NCBI GenBank assembly: GCA_934487205.1
Contig: CAKSRS010000002.1
Coordinates: 31,258 to 95,257 of the forward strand
Length of the DNA stretch: 64,000 nucleotides
Direction: 5' to 3'
Source of the DNA: an uncultured Clostridia bacterium
GTDB lineage: Bacteria; Bacillota; Clostridia; UBA1381
A program made the position numbers and the translations under genes. A model generated the notes under the pieces. The model ran no database searches, was not told the DNA's origin, and saw nothing but the letters and a program-made list of their open reading frames with translations. Shown here one piece after another: positions 57,367 to 64,000 of the stretch (within the stretch, counting starts at the first letter, position 1; the number at the start of each line of letters is the position of its first letter).

Positions 57367-58155
57367 ATGGCTACAAGGAAAGCAACCGAGGAGAGCTTTA
57401 AGGCTCGCCACAATAAGCGGCGTCAGAAACGGATACGTGAGCAAAAAATCAGAAGATACACCTTCTTTACCGTTCTGGCGCTTATTGCAGTGCTTTCCGT
57501 AATGTTTTTCACGCCGATTTTCAACATAAAAACAATTAATATAACAGGAAATTCAAAACTCTCGTCGGAACAGATTATGGCTCAGGTTGACTACGCAAAC
57601 GGCAAAAATCTGTTCCGCACGAGCAAGCGCGGTTTACGCCGCAAGCTTGCCGAGCTCGCATATACCGACACGGCGGTGATTAAAAAACGACCCTTCCCGC
57701 CGTCAATCACCATCGAAATTACCGAATGTCAGCCGGTATGTCAGGTTAATTTTTCCGAGTCATTTATAGTAATTGACAAAAATGCCAAAGTTTTGGAAAA
57801 ATCACCCGAAAAGCAGGAAAGCGTGCCCGTTTTGGAAGGAATTTCCGTAATTTCCGCAAACGAGGGCGAGCTCATCGCTTTTAAAGATGAAGAAACGCAA
57901 AAAATTGTTATGTCATGCATAGGAAATATGGAAAAAGCGGATATAATAAAAGATATAACAACAATGTCTTTTGAGGATATGACAAATATTACTTTCAACT
58001 ATCAGAACCGTCTGGACGTTATCTGCGGAACGCATATCGACTTCCAGCGCAAGCTTGCCTTGCTGAAAGAAGCGGTAAATTCCAACAAGCTTAACGAAAA
58101 TTCGCGCGGGACAATTAACCTTTCGACAACAGGAAAGGCTATTTATACGCCGTAA
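57367..58155 (+). CDS. ftsQ: Cell division protein FtsQ/DivIB
   Basis: A 262-residue bitopic membrane protein. A basic cytoplasmic head (ARHNKRRQKRIREQKIRRYT) precedes one membrane helix at about 36-55 (FFTVLALIAVLSVMFFTPIF). The POTRA domain is outside (NIKTINITGNSKLSSEQIMA, KKRPFPPSITIEITECQPVC), then the beta domain (VDKNAKVLEKS-type region, VPVLEGIS). It links the FtsBL complex to the septum. It begins 9 bases after murA and ends 126 bases before ftsZ, which has its own promoter. Confidence 0.92.
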   Translation: MATRKATEESFKARHNKRRQKRIREQKIRRYTFFTVLALIAVLSVMFFTPIFNIKTINITGNSKLSSEQIMAQVDYANGKNLFRTSKRGLRRKLAELAYTDTAVIKKRPFPPSITIEITECQPVCQVNFSESFIVIDKNAKVLEKSPEKQESVPVLEGISVISANEGELIAFKDEETQKIVMSCIGNMEKADIIKDITTMSFEDMTNITFNYQNRLDVICGTHIDFQRKLALLKEAVNSNKLNENSRGTINLSTTGKAIYTP

Positions 58156-58210
58156 TTGTTAAAAAAAAGTAAAATTTTTGGTATTTTTTAATATTTTTTT
58201 GGATTTCCTA

Positions 58211-58239
58211 TTGAAATAATTATAAAAACATAGTACAAT
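58211..58239 (+). promoter_or_regulatory. Promoter of ftsZ
   Basis: TTGAAA at 58211-58216, a 17-base spacer and TACAAT at 58234-58239, 42 bases before the ftsZ start. Confidence 0.75.
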
Positions 58240-58280
58240 AAAAATGTATAATCAGATAATAGACTAAGGAGGATATATAT

Positions 58281-59435
58281 ATGGGTAACAATATGGATTT
58301 TGCAGCCGATAATGCAGCCGCTCAGCCAACCGACGGCGCAAGAATTAAAGTAATCGGCATAGGCGGTGGCGGAAACAACGCCGTCGACAGAATGATTGAC
58401 GCAAATGTTTCCAAAGCAGAATTTATTGCCGTAAACACGGATTTGCAGCAGCTTAAAACAGTTAAGGCTCCCGTTGCGCTTCAAATCGGGACAAGACTGA
58501 CGCAGGGACTCGGCGCGGGCGCTAAACCGGAAATCGGTCAGAAAGCGGCGGAAGAAACAGAAAGCGCCATCAAAGAACTTTTGGAAAACACCGAAATGGT
58601 ATTTATTACAGCCGGCATGGGCGGCGGAACAGGTACGGGCGCAGCCCCCGTTATCGCCAAGCTTGCCAAAGACATGGGTATACTTACCGTTGCCGTTGTT
58701 ACAAAGCCGTTCTTCTTTGAAGGCCCGCAAAGAGCAAGAAATGCGGAACTGGGCATCGAACAGCTTTCGACGAATGTTGACGCTATCGTTACTATCCCCA
58801 ATGACTTGCTTTTGAAAACTGCGGACAAGAAAATTTCAATAAAGGATTCCTTCAAGCTGGCGGACGAAGTTCTCCGTCAGGGCGTTGCGGGTATCATTGA
58901 AGTTATCGCTCAGAACGGTATTATCAGCTGTGACTTTGCGGACGTAAGCACAATTATGCGTGATTCCGGCGTTGCACACATGGGTATCGGTATCGGCAAG
59001 GGCGAAAACGCCGCACAAGACGCAGTTCGCGCCGCTATCGAATCGCCGCTGCTTGAGACAAGCATCTCCGGCGCACACAATGTTCTCCTTAACATCACCG
59101 GCGGAACGGAATTCTCGCTTGTTGACATGGGCGAAGTTTCTTCAATCGTACGCGAAATGGTTTCTCAGGACGCAAACATTATCGTCGGTACTGCTGTTGA
59201 TGAAAACATGAAGGACGAAATTAAGGTAACATTGATCGCAACCGGTCTTAACGCTAAAAACAAAAGAGGTATAAAGACTGATACGATTACGCCGAGCGCG
59301 CCGAAAACAACCGATTTCGGTTCGCATATTCCGACGTTTTCGGCATCGAATGATGATGACGCAATCTTCTCGAGAACATTAAAGACAGGCATGGACAATG
59401 TAAACGTTCCTTCCTTCTTTAAACCGAAAAACTAA
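58281..59435 (+). CDS. ftsZ: Cell division GTPase FtsZ
   Basis: A 384-residue FtsZ. The nucleotide-binding part has IKVIGIGGGGNNAVDRMID, FIAVNTDLQQL, and the tubulin signature AGMGGGTGTGAAPVIA; the T7 loop is in NGIISCDFADVSTIM. The C-terminal linker is short and the last residues (DNVNVPSFFKPKN) are the conserved tail that binds FtsA, SepF and other partners. It forms the Z-ring at midcell. ATG 58281 follows AGGAGGATATATAT. Confidence 0.98.
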   Translation: MGNNMDFAADNAAAQPTDGARIKVIGIGGGGNNAVDRMIDANVSKAEFIAVNTDLQQLKTVKAPVALQIGTRLTQGLGAGAKPEIGQKAAEETESAIKELLENTEMVFITAGMGGGTGTGAAPVIAKLAKDMGILTVAVVTKPFFFEGPQRARNAELGIEQLSTNVDAIVTIPNDLLLKTADKKISIKDSFKLADEVLRQGVAGIIEVIAQNGIISCDFADVSTIMRDSGVAHMGIGIGKGENAAQDAVRAAIESPLLETSISGAHNVLLNITGGTEFSLVDMGEVSSIVREMVSQDANIIVGTAVDENMKDEIKVTLIATGLNAKNKRGIKTDTITPSAPKTTDFGSHIPTFSASNDDDAIFSRTLKTGMDNVNVPSFFKPKN

Positions 59436-59659
59436 AACCACAATAAATATCCACCCGCATAGTGCAGTTGTCAAGTAAAAGTAGACACATGGAAAACCAC
59501 CGTGTATCTACTTTTATTTTACTGCTTCAAACTATCGCGCGGTTTTCTTTATATAAAAAATGACCGCTGACTTTGACTTTGTCAGCGGTCTGACATCGGC
59601 TATAAAGCCAATGTTTTTAATGGCAAAATGAAATTCTTCTACCACTGTATTTTTTATGT
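59436..59659. terminator. Intergenic hairpins between ftsZ and the anti-sigma gene
   Basis: AAGTAAAAGTAGACACA pairs imperfectly with TGTATCTACTTTTATTTT at about 59474-59522, serving as the ftsZ terminator. GACCGCTGAC (59562-59571) pairs with GTCAGCGGTC (59581-59590) and on the minus strand is followed by ATTTTTT, ending the anti-sigma operon. No gene is visible. Confidence 0.7.
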
Positions 59660-60544
59660 TCACGGAACCAATTTCCCGTTTTCCGCTTTTCCGACGGTAA
59701 ATTCACATACGCCCATTGCACCCGGCGCAATTTCGTATTTGTCAAAAATCATCACGATTTTCCCGTCATCGTTTAGATAGAAATTCGCTCTGTCGATAAG
59801 CTCCGCATACGGCATGTCAAAATCCGACCCGTCTATAAAATACATCTGCATTTCGTCATCTTCCATACGCTTACGCGCCTGTGCGGCAACCTCATCATAA
59901 ATCGCTTTTCTGTAATCATATCCGTCCTCAAACAGGTCGCCCAGTCCGATTATTTTTTCATTCTTTTTATCAACAGTGAAACATTTGTTGAACTCCTGCG
60001 TGCTCGCCATCGAAATCGTCGTCCAAACCTTTATCGTGAAATAATTGTCATTGTCCGCAAGAACATCATACTTCGTATTCATCGCAAACTTCGCCGACAT
60101 GCTGTCCGGCGCATCTTCGTCCGGCGCAAAGGAGTCGCGGTCCTTCTCATATGCCGCAATAATTCCGCCGACATATTCATCAATCCGCTTATTCAATTCC
60201 TCGCCCACACTGCCGAGATTTTTTATCTCCGGCACTTCAACGTCTGCGCTTATAAACCCGTGTTTGTCCTCATATGTTCTGAATGTCACGACCCGCACTA
60301 AGCCGCCGATTACCGGCATATCCTGCATCGCGTACGCAATTCCGGAATTTATGTTCGGCAGTATCACAAGTATCCCGAGCGCCGCCGCAAGCGCGCCCGT
60401 CGTTATTCTTAATCCCGCAAGACGTCTGTTTTTCTTGAATTTTTCAGCAATTTTCGTTTTCAATTCCCTGTTCATCTCCTCCGTCGGCTCACCGCTGTAT
60501 TTCAGTGCCGACCTTATCTCGCTGTCCAGTCTGATTTCCGTCAT
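59660..60544 (-). CDS. RsiV-like anti-sigma factor (DUF3298 type)
   Basis: A 294-residue membrane protein. ATG 60544 is 8 bases from GGAGGA (60553-60558) and preferred over ATG 60550. The cytoplasmic N-terminus (RLDSEIRSALKYSGEPTEEM) is followed by a membrane helix at about 45-65 (ITTGALAAALGILVILPNIN). The exterior part has the DUF3298/DUF4163 pattern (NKRIDEYVGGIIAAYEKDRD, YFTIKVWTTISMASTQEFNK, IGLGDLFEDGYDYRKAI, FDKYEIAPGAMGVCEF). RsiV proteins bind lysozyme and are then cleaved to free SigV. It overlaps the ECF sigma gene by 56 bases. Confidence 0.85.
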   Translation of the reverse strand: MTEIRLDSEIRSALKYSGEPTEEMNRELKTKIAEKFKKNRRLAGLRITTGALAAALGILVILPNINSGIAYAMQDMPVIGGLVRVVTFRTYEDKHGFISADVEVPEIKNLGSVGEELNKRIDEYVGGIIAAYEKDRDSFAPDEDAPDSMSAKFAMNTKYDVLADNDNYFTIKVWTTISMASTQEFNKCFTVDKKNEKIIGLGDLFEDGYDYRKAIYDEVAAQARKRMEDDEMQMYFIDGSDFDMPYAELIDRANFYLNDDGKIVMIFDKYEIAPGAMGVCEFTVGKAENGKLVP

Positions 60545-61052
60545 ATTCATATTCCTCCAATCTTTGCTTTATCTCGGCGCGCGCCGAAAATAATCTGCTT
60601 TTTACCGTCCCTTCGGATATCTTTTCCGCCTCGGCAATCTCCCGAACCGACATTCCCGCATTATAATACATCAGCACAACCACGCGATGTTTTTCACCCA
60701 GTGCCGCAACCGCCTTCCGGATAACCTCGCGCCGCTCCTTTTCTATTATTTCCTCCTGCAAATCGGACGATGAATGTACGCTCCTGAGTTCTTCTTCATC
60801 GGCACGCGGCGCTATTCTGCTGCGTACCGCATGCTTTTTTCTTCCGTTTTTCCATACCGAAACAGCTATCGACATTAAAAATGCTTTCGGATTTTTGTCC
60901 TTATCAATGCGTTGCGCCATCTCTGCTGCCTTTAAAAATGTGTCTTGATACAACTCCGCAAGCTCCTCCGCGTCATGCGCAAGCCCGGCGCAAAATCCGT
61001 ACACATCATTTCCGTAATCGTCGGTAAGCTTTGCAAATTCCGACATGTTCAT
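60489..61052 (-). CDS. ECF RNA polymerase sigma factor (SigV-like pair)
   Basis: A 187-residue protein. ATG 61052 is chosen since GGGAGGCGG lies just upstream; ATG 61073 has no site. Region 2 (YGFCAGLAHDAEELAELYQD, TFLKAAEMAQRI, AFLMSIAVSVWKNGRKK) and region 4 (LGEKHRVVVLMYYNAGMSVR, EIAEAEKISEGTVKSRLFSA) are clear. The gene is followed, with a 56-base overlap, by an RsiV-like anti-sigma gene, which suggests regulated intramembrane proteolysis control and a response to lysozyme or wall damage. The C-terminal 15 residues encoded by the overlap are low in complexity. Confidence 0.9.
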   Translation of the reverse strand: MNMSEFAKLTDDYGNDVYGFCAGLAHDAEELAELYQDTFLKAAEMAQRIDKDKNPKAFLMSIAVSVWKNGRKKHAVRSRIAPRADEEELRSVHSSSDLQEEIIEKERREVIRKAVAALGEKHRVVVLMYYNAGMSVREIAEAEKISEGTVKSRLFSARAEIKQRLEEYEYDGNQTGQRDKVGTEIQR

Positions 61053-61126
61053 ACGCTTTCCGCCTCCCTTCATCTATATATTTTCCCGTAATGCGACATG
61101 GTTCATTTTGATCTTGTTTTCGGCTA

Positions 61127-61167
61127 AAAAAAACAGACGGAATCCTCAACGTACCCCCGTCTGTTAT
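61127..61167 (-). terminator. Terminator after the pspC-type gene
   Basis: On the minus strand AACAGACGG pairs with CCGTCTGTT around a 17-base loop and is followed by TTTTTT. It lies about 13 bases after the PspC-domain stop and separates it from the sigma gene. Confidence 0.85.
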
Positions 61168-61179
61168 ATAAAATTTCAT

Positions 61180-61368
61180 TTAATACTGCGGACCGTCCGG
61201 CATAATAAGCGCCGCCACGATATAAATAAGAAGTCCCGAACCGAACCCCAAAATCAGCAGCACCGCTATCAGGCGCACTATCGTGGAATCCATATCGAAA
61301 TATTCCGCAATTCCGCCGCACACCCCCGCAATTTTTTTATCTGTTTGTGATTTATATAACTTTTTCAT
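61180..61368 (-). CDS. PspC-domain membrane protein
   Basis: A 62-residue protein: [40 protein letters not shown], then a hydrophobic segment ending [13 protein letters not shown]. This is the classic PspC domain with an amphipathic start and one membrane helix, associated with phage-shock-like membrane stress. No PspA gene is adjacent; the nearest partners are the RsiV/ECF pair and an SPFH-NfeD pair, all membrane-stress related. ATG 61368 lacks a strong ribosome site (GGAGTGCGGGAGC). Confidence 0.88.
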   Translation of the reverse strand: MKKLYKSQTDKKIAGVCGGIAEYFDMDSTIVRLIAVLLILGFGSGLLIYIVAALIMPDGPQY

Positions 61369-61397
61369 GCTCCCGCACTCCTATTTCCGCCGTATAA

Positions 61398-62222
61398 TTA
61401 CAATTTTTCTATCTTATCCGCCACGCCGTCAAGCCAATCGCCGTCGAACAGCTCAATCATGCCGCTGTCGCACGCCGCCGCCAGTTTCGGATTTATCGGC
61501 AGTTTTGCAACCGTATCAACGCTATACTGTTTCGCCAGCTCATCAATATGGCTCTCGCCGAATATGCTGTGCTTTTCATGACACGACGGACACTCAAAAT
61601 ATGACATATTTTCGACCAGTCCGAGCACCGGGATATCAAGCATTTCCGCCATCTTTACCGCTTTTTCCACAATCATGCCGACAAGCTCCTGCGGTGACGC
61701 CACAACGATTATTCCGTCAAGCGGAAGGGATTGGAACACCGTCAGCGGTACGTCGCCCGTTCCCGGCGGCATATCCACGAACATGAAGTCTACGTCCTTC
61801 CAGATAACCTCCGTCCAGAACTGCTTTACCGTTCCCGCAATCACCGGCCCGCGCCATACCACCGGGTCGCTTTCGTTTTCCAACAGCAAATTAACCGACA
61901 TGACCTGTATGCCCGTCTTTGTGTTTACGGGGAAAAGTCCGTCATCATTGCCTGTCGCTTTTTCCTTCAAGCCGAACGCCTTCGGGATTGACGGACCCGT
62001 TATATCCGCGTCAAGCACCGCCGCATTATGCCCTCTGCGCTGCATAAGCACTGCCAGCATTGACGTAACAAGCGATTTGCCCACACCGCCCTTGCCGCTG
62101 ACAACGCCGATTACCTTCTTTATGCTCGACAGCTCATGCGGCTTTTCTATAAAACTTTCCGGAGTTCTTTCGCTGCAGCTTGCGCCGCACTCCGAACAAT
62201 TATGACTACATTCTTCACTCAT
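61398..62222 (-). CDS. mrp: Mrp/NBP35-type Fe-S cluster carrier ATPase
   Basis: A 274-residue ParA-like ATPase with deviant Walker A VIGVVSGKGGVGKSLVTSML, VDMPPGTGDVPLTVFQSLPL, and the C-terminal cluster-binding CxxC in YFECPSCHEKH. The N-terminus has an extra Cys-rich stretch (CSHNCSECGASC) like that of NBP35 proteins, which binds a second cluster. It probably delivers [4Fe-4S] clusters to target enzymes. ATG 62222 follows AAAGGAGAAAAAATC. Confidence 0.93.
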   Translation of the reverse strand: MSEECSHNCSECGASCSERTPESFIEKPHELSSIKKVIGVVSGKGGVGKSLVTSMLAVLMQRRGHNAAVLDADITGPSIPKAFGLKEKATGNDDGLFPVNTKTGIQVMSVNLLLENESDPVVWRGPVIAGTVKQFWTEVIWKDVDFMFVDMPPGTGDVPLTVFQSLPLDGIIVVASPQELVGMIVEKAVKMAEMLDIPVLGLVENMSYFECPSCHEKHSIFGESHIDELAKQYSVDTVAKLPINPKLAAACDSGMIELFDGDWLDGVADKIEKL

Positions 62223-62237
62223 GATTTTTTCTCCTTT

Positions 62238-63119
62238 TTATTCCTTTATAAGTTCCTTTACCGCGGTCGTAAGTCCCGCAACGCCCTGTATCTGCGACGG
62301 AATAATAATCTTTGTTGCTTTTCCGTCCGCCGCCTTTTCAAAACTTTCAAGCGATTTCATCGCGATATACGCATCACTCGGATTTGCCTCGTTAATTCTT
62401 CTGATACCTTCCGCAACCGCCGTCTGCACGCGCACGATTGCCTCCGCCTGACCTTCCGCCTCTTTGATTGCCGCCTGTTTCTTCGCCTCGGCCCTCAAAA
62501 TCGCGGACTCTTTTTCGCCTTCCGCCATGAGCACCGCCGCTTTCTTTTCGCCTTCCGCCTTCAAAATCGACTCGCGGCGCTCACGCTCCGCCTTCATCTG
62601 CTTTTCCATCGCGTCCTGGATTTCACGCGGCGGTATAATGTTTTTCAGTTCCACACGATTGATTTTTATTCCCCACGGGTCGGTCGCCTCGTCCAGAATT
62701 GCACGCATTTTCGTATTTACTATATCGCGCGACGTCAGAGTTTCGTCCAGCTCCATTTCGCCGATAATGTTACGCAGCGTCGTCGCCGTGAGATTTTCTA
62801 TCGCCATCATCGGGCGCTCAACGCCGTATGCAAACATTTTCGGGTCGGTAATCTGATAATATACGACCGTGTCAATCTGCATCGTTACGTTATCCTTCGT
62901 GATAACCGGCTGCGGCGGAAAATCCACAACATGCTCTTTTAAACTCACTTTTTTCGAGATTTTCTCCACAAACGGTATCTTTACATGCAAGCCTACGCCC
63001 CATGTTTCGCTGTAACCGCCGAACCGCTCTATTATATATGCGTGCGCCTGCGGCACAATTTTAATGTTCGCAATAATTCCTATGATTATAATTACAAGCA
63101 ATGCTAATACGTATCCCAT
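62238..63119 (-). CDS. SPFH/stomatin-family membrane protein
   Basis: A 293-residue protein. One N-terminal membrane segment (MGYVLALLVIIIIGIIANIK) precedes the band 7/SPFH domain (VPQAHAYIIERFGGYSETWG, VVDFPPQPVITKDNVTMQID, VVYYQITDPKMFAYGVERPM). A long coiled-coil rich in Ala, Glu and Lys repeats (AEGEKKAAVLMAEGEKESAI) follows. Such QmcA-type proteins form ring complexes in ordered membrane patches. It lies next to an NfeD gene, its standard partner. ATG 63119 follows GGAGAATAAT. Confidence 0.92.
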   Translation of the reverse strand: MGYVLALLVIIIIGIIANIKIVPQAHAYIIERFGGYSETWGVGLHVKIPFVEKISKKVSLKEHVVDFPPQPVITKDNVTMQIDTVVYYQITDPKMFAYGVERPMMAIENLTATTLRNIIGEMELDETLTSRDIVNTKMRAILDEATDPWGIKINRVELKNIIPPREIQDAMEKQMKAERERRESILKAEGEKKAAVLMAEGEKESAILRAEAKKQAAIKEAEGQAEAIVRVQTAVAEGIRRINEANPSDAYIAMKSLESFEKAADGKATKIIIPSQIQGVAGLTTAVKELIKE

Positions 63120-63161
63120 ATTATTCTCCTTCCGCCGCTTTGCGGCAATTCAAAATTTTTC

Positions 63162-63605
63162 TCACGATATTATTTCACACTCCGGCATCATCGCGACAAT
63201 CAGCTTGACGCCCTCGACGCTGCAAATACGAACCATGTCGCCCTCTTTGAACGACATGCCGGACCTTGACCGCACCGTCCAGTATTTTCCGTCAACCTTC
63301 GCCTCGCCGTCGTTTATTCCGTCCAGCGCGCGCGTGATTACCGCAGTTTTGCCTATAAGCGCGTCGACATTGGTCGCTGTCTTTCTGTCTTCGGTAAGAT
63401 GCTTTACCACCGGTCGCGTGAACAGCAGTAAAATCGCCGACGCGGCAATAAATATCACTGTCTGCGTTATGCCGTTCGCACCGCACAGCGACGCAATAAG
63501 TGCACACACTGCACCGCCGGCAAGCCAAATTGATACAAGCTGCGCCGTCGCCGCCTCTATAACGCCGAAAATAACCACGCCCGCAAACCATATAATGTTG
63601 CTCAT
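63162..63605 (-). CDS. NfeD-family membrane protein
   Basis: A 147-residue protein from ATG 63605 (AAAGGGGTGTCGGA upstream). Several hydrophobic helices (MSNIIWFAGVVIFGVIEAAT, QTVIFIAASAILLLFTR) are followed by a soluble OB-fold domain (TNVDALIGKTAVITRALDGI, NDGEAKVDGKYWTVRSRSGM, SFKEGDMVRICSVEGVKLIV). It is the short NfeD1b-type without the protease domain. It pairs with the SPFH gene downstream, 42 bases away. Confidence 0.9.
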   Translation of the reverse strand: MSNIIWFAGVVIFGVIEAATAQLVSIWLAGGAVCALIASLCGANGITQTVIFIAASAILLLFTRPVVKHLTEDRKTATNVDALIGKTAVITRALDGINDGEAKVDGKYWTVRSRSGMSFKEGDMVRICSVEGVKLIVAMMPECEIIS

Positions 63606-63689
63606 TCCGACACCCCTTTCCTGTTCTGATTCTATTGTATCACAGCTGCACAGAAATTGCAACAGAAATTATTGCCTTCCGCATTAAAA

Positions 63690-63735
63690 CAACCGTGCAT
63701 TTGTTCTTTGCACGGTCGCTTATTGTTTTTTTATT
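63690..63735 (+). terminator. Hairpin at the start of the nfeD upstream region
   Basis: ACCGTGCA pairs with TGCACGGT around a short loop, with TTTTTTT about 10 bases further on the plus strand. No plus-strand gene lies before it in the window, so its role is unclear. Confidence 0.4.
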
Positions 63736-63764
63736 AAAATTTTTTCACCTGCTGTCCCTCACCG

Positions 63765-64000
63765 GGCTCATGCTGAAAAGATACAAGCAGATTGCGCGCC
63801 ACGAAAGCAATAGCGTACATTGGCGCTCTGAACCATAAACACGGGTAACCCATGCACCGCAATTTCCCACTTCCCGCTGACACGGAAAGGATTACCAACA
63901 GATTACCCGCTACGAAAATGCAACAACATATGTTGGCACTTCAAACCTTAAACACAGTAACCCATACACCGCAAACCTTCCCTCATCCGGCTGACACGGA
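63765..64000. repeat. Two units of the dispersed ~110-base repeat, running to the window edge
   Basis: The units share an order of motifs with 28159-28383: CAAGCAGATTGCGC, GCGTACATTGGCGCTC, then ACGGGTAACCCATGCACCGC. The second unit (63883-64000) is more diverged (CATATGTTGGCACTTCAAAC, AACCCATACACCGCAAACC). CGGCTGACACGGA recurs at about 63876 and 63988, giving a period of about 112 bases. No gene is visible; short frames lack ribosome sites. Confidence 0.65.

Noticed and set aside
59474..59522. Insertion-sequence end (AAAAGTAGACACA with its inverted partner)
   Set aside because: It resembles some transposon ends, but no transposase fragment or target duplication is near; a terminator explains it.

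Overview
The window looks like the chromosome of a spore-forming, low-to-medium GC Firmicute of the class Clostridia. The signs are an interrupted cotJA-cotJB-cotJC spore coat operon, consensus SigA promoters with 17-base spacers, strong AGGAGG-type ribosome sites, frequent TTG/GTG starts, and the Clostridia-style order ylxM-ffh-rpsP-khpA-rimM-trmD. Pectin and plant-glycan genes together with glycogen genes suggest a gut or plant-fibre niche; the genus cannot be named from this sequence.

Layout. 1-4811 is a plant-polysaccharide patch: a secreted protein cut by the window edge, a GH28-type enzyme divergent from it across a 33-base inverted repeat, an esterase, an SGNH/DUF4886-like protein and a TIM-barrel isomerase gene broken after 53 codons. 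4807-13342 is an accessory island: three copies (A, B, C) of a repeat carrying small-RNA and small-peptide genes, separated by a truncated BRO-type gene, a hypothetical gene and a Phd/ParE pair, followed by an IS3 scrap, an AbrB protein, an AlbA_2 protein and a RepA_N replication module. 13588-21960 is an AT-rich 8.37 kb integrative element inserted inside cotJC. It carries a tyrosine recombinase, a WG-repeat protein, a ribbon-helix-helix protein, a BspA-like LRR surface protein, an Enc34-like single-strand DNA-binding protein, an HUH rolling-circle Rep and a large serine recombinase.

From about 22 kb on, the window is mostly core chromosome. On the minus strand are cotJB-cotJA, a PrsA-like foldase, mfd, pth, a GlmU C-domain protein, ribF, truB and alaS. 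Then come an HtrA protease with an ECF sigma/putative anti-sigma pair, an L,D-transpeptidase, dus and feoAB; glycogen genes glgA-glgP and a GH13 enzyme; a GH106-like rhamnosidase; rpsF-ssb-rpsR; the ylxM-ffh-rpsP-khpA-rimM-trmD run; murA-ftsQ-ftsZ; an RsiV-like/ECF pair; and pspC, mrp, an SPFH protein and nfeD.

The strongest observation is the cotJC element. Joining the two gene halves at a shared GG restores the reading frame. Joining the two element ends gives a 34-base attP with 9-base perfect arms centred exactly on that GG. The attP lies inside the 3' end of the serine recombinase gene, so integration replaces that protein's tail. This resembles intervening elements excised during sporulation, although cotJC here also appears to lack its usual C-terminal part. 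Second in interest are the A/B/C repeats, which have the layout of a type I toxin-antitoxin locus plus a separate small RNA, and a dispersed roughly 110-base repeat family near 27.4, 28.2, 48.0 and 63.8 kb.
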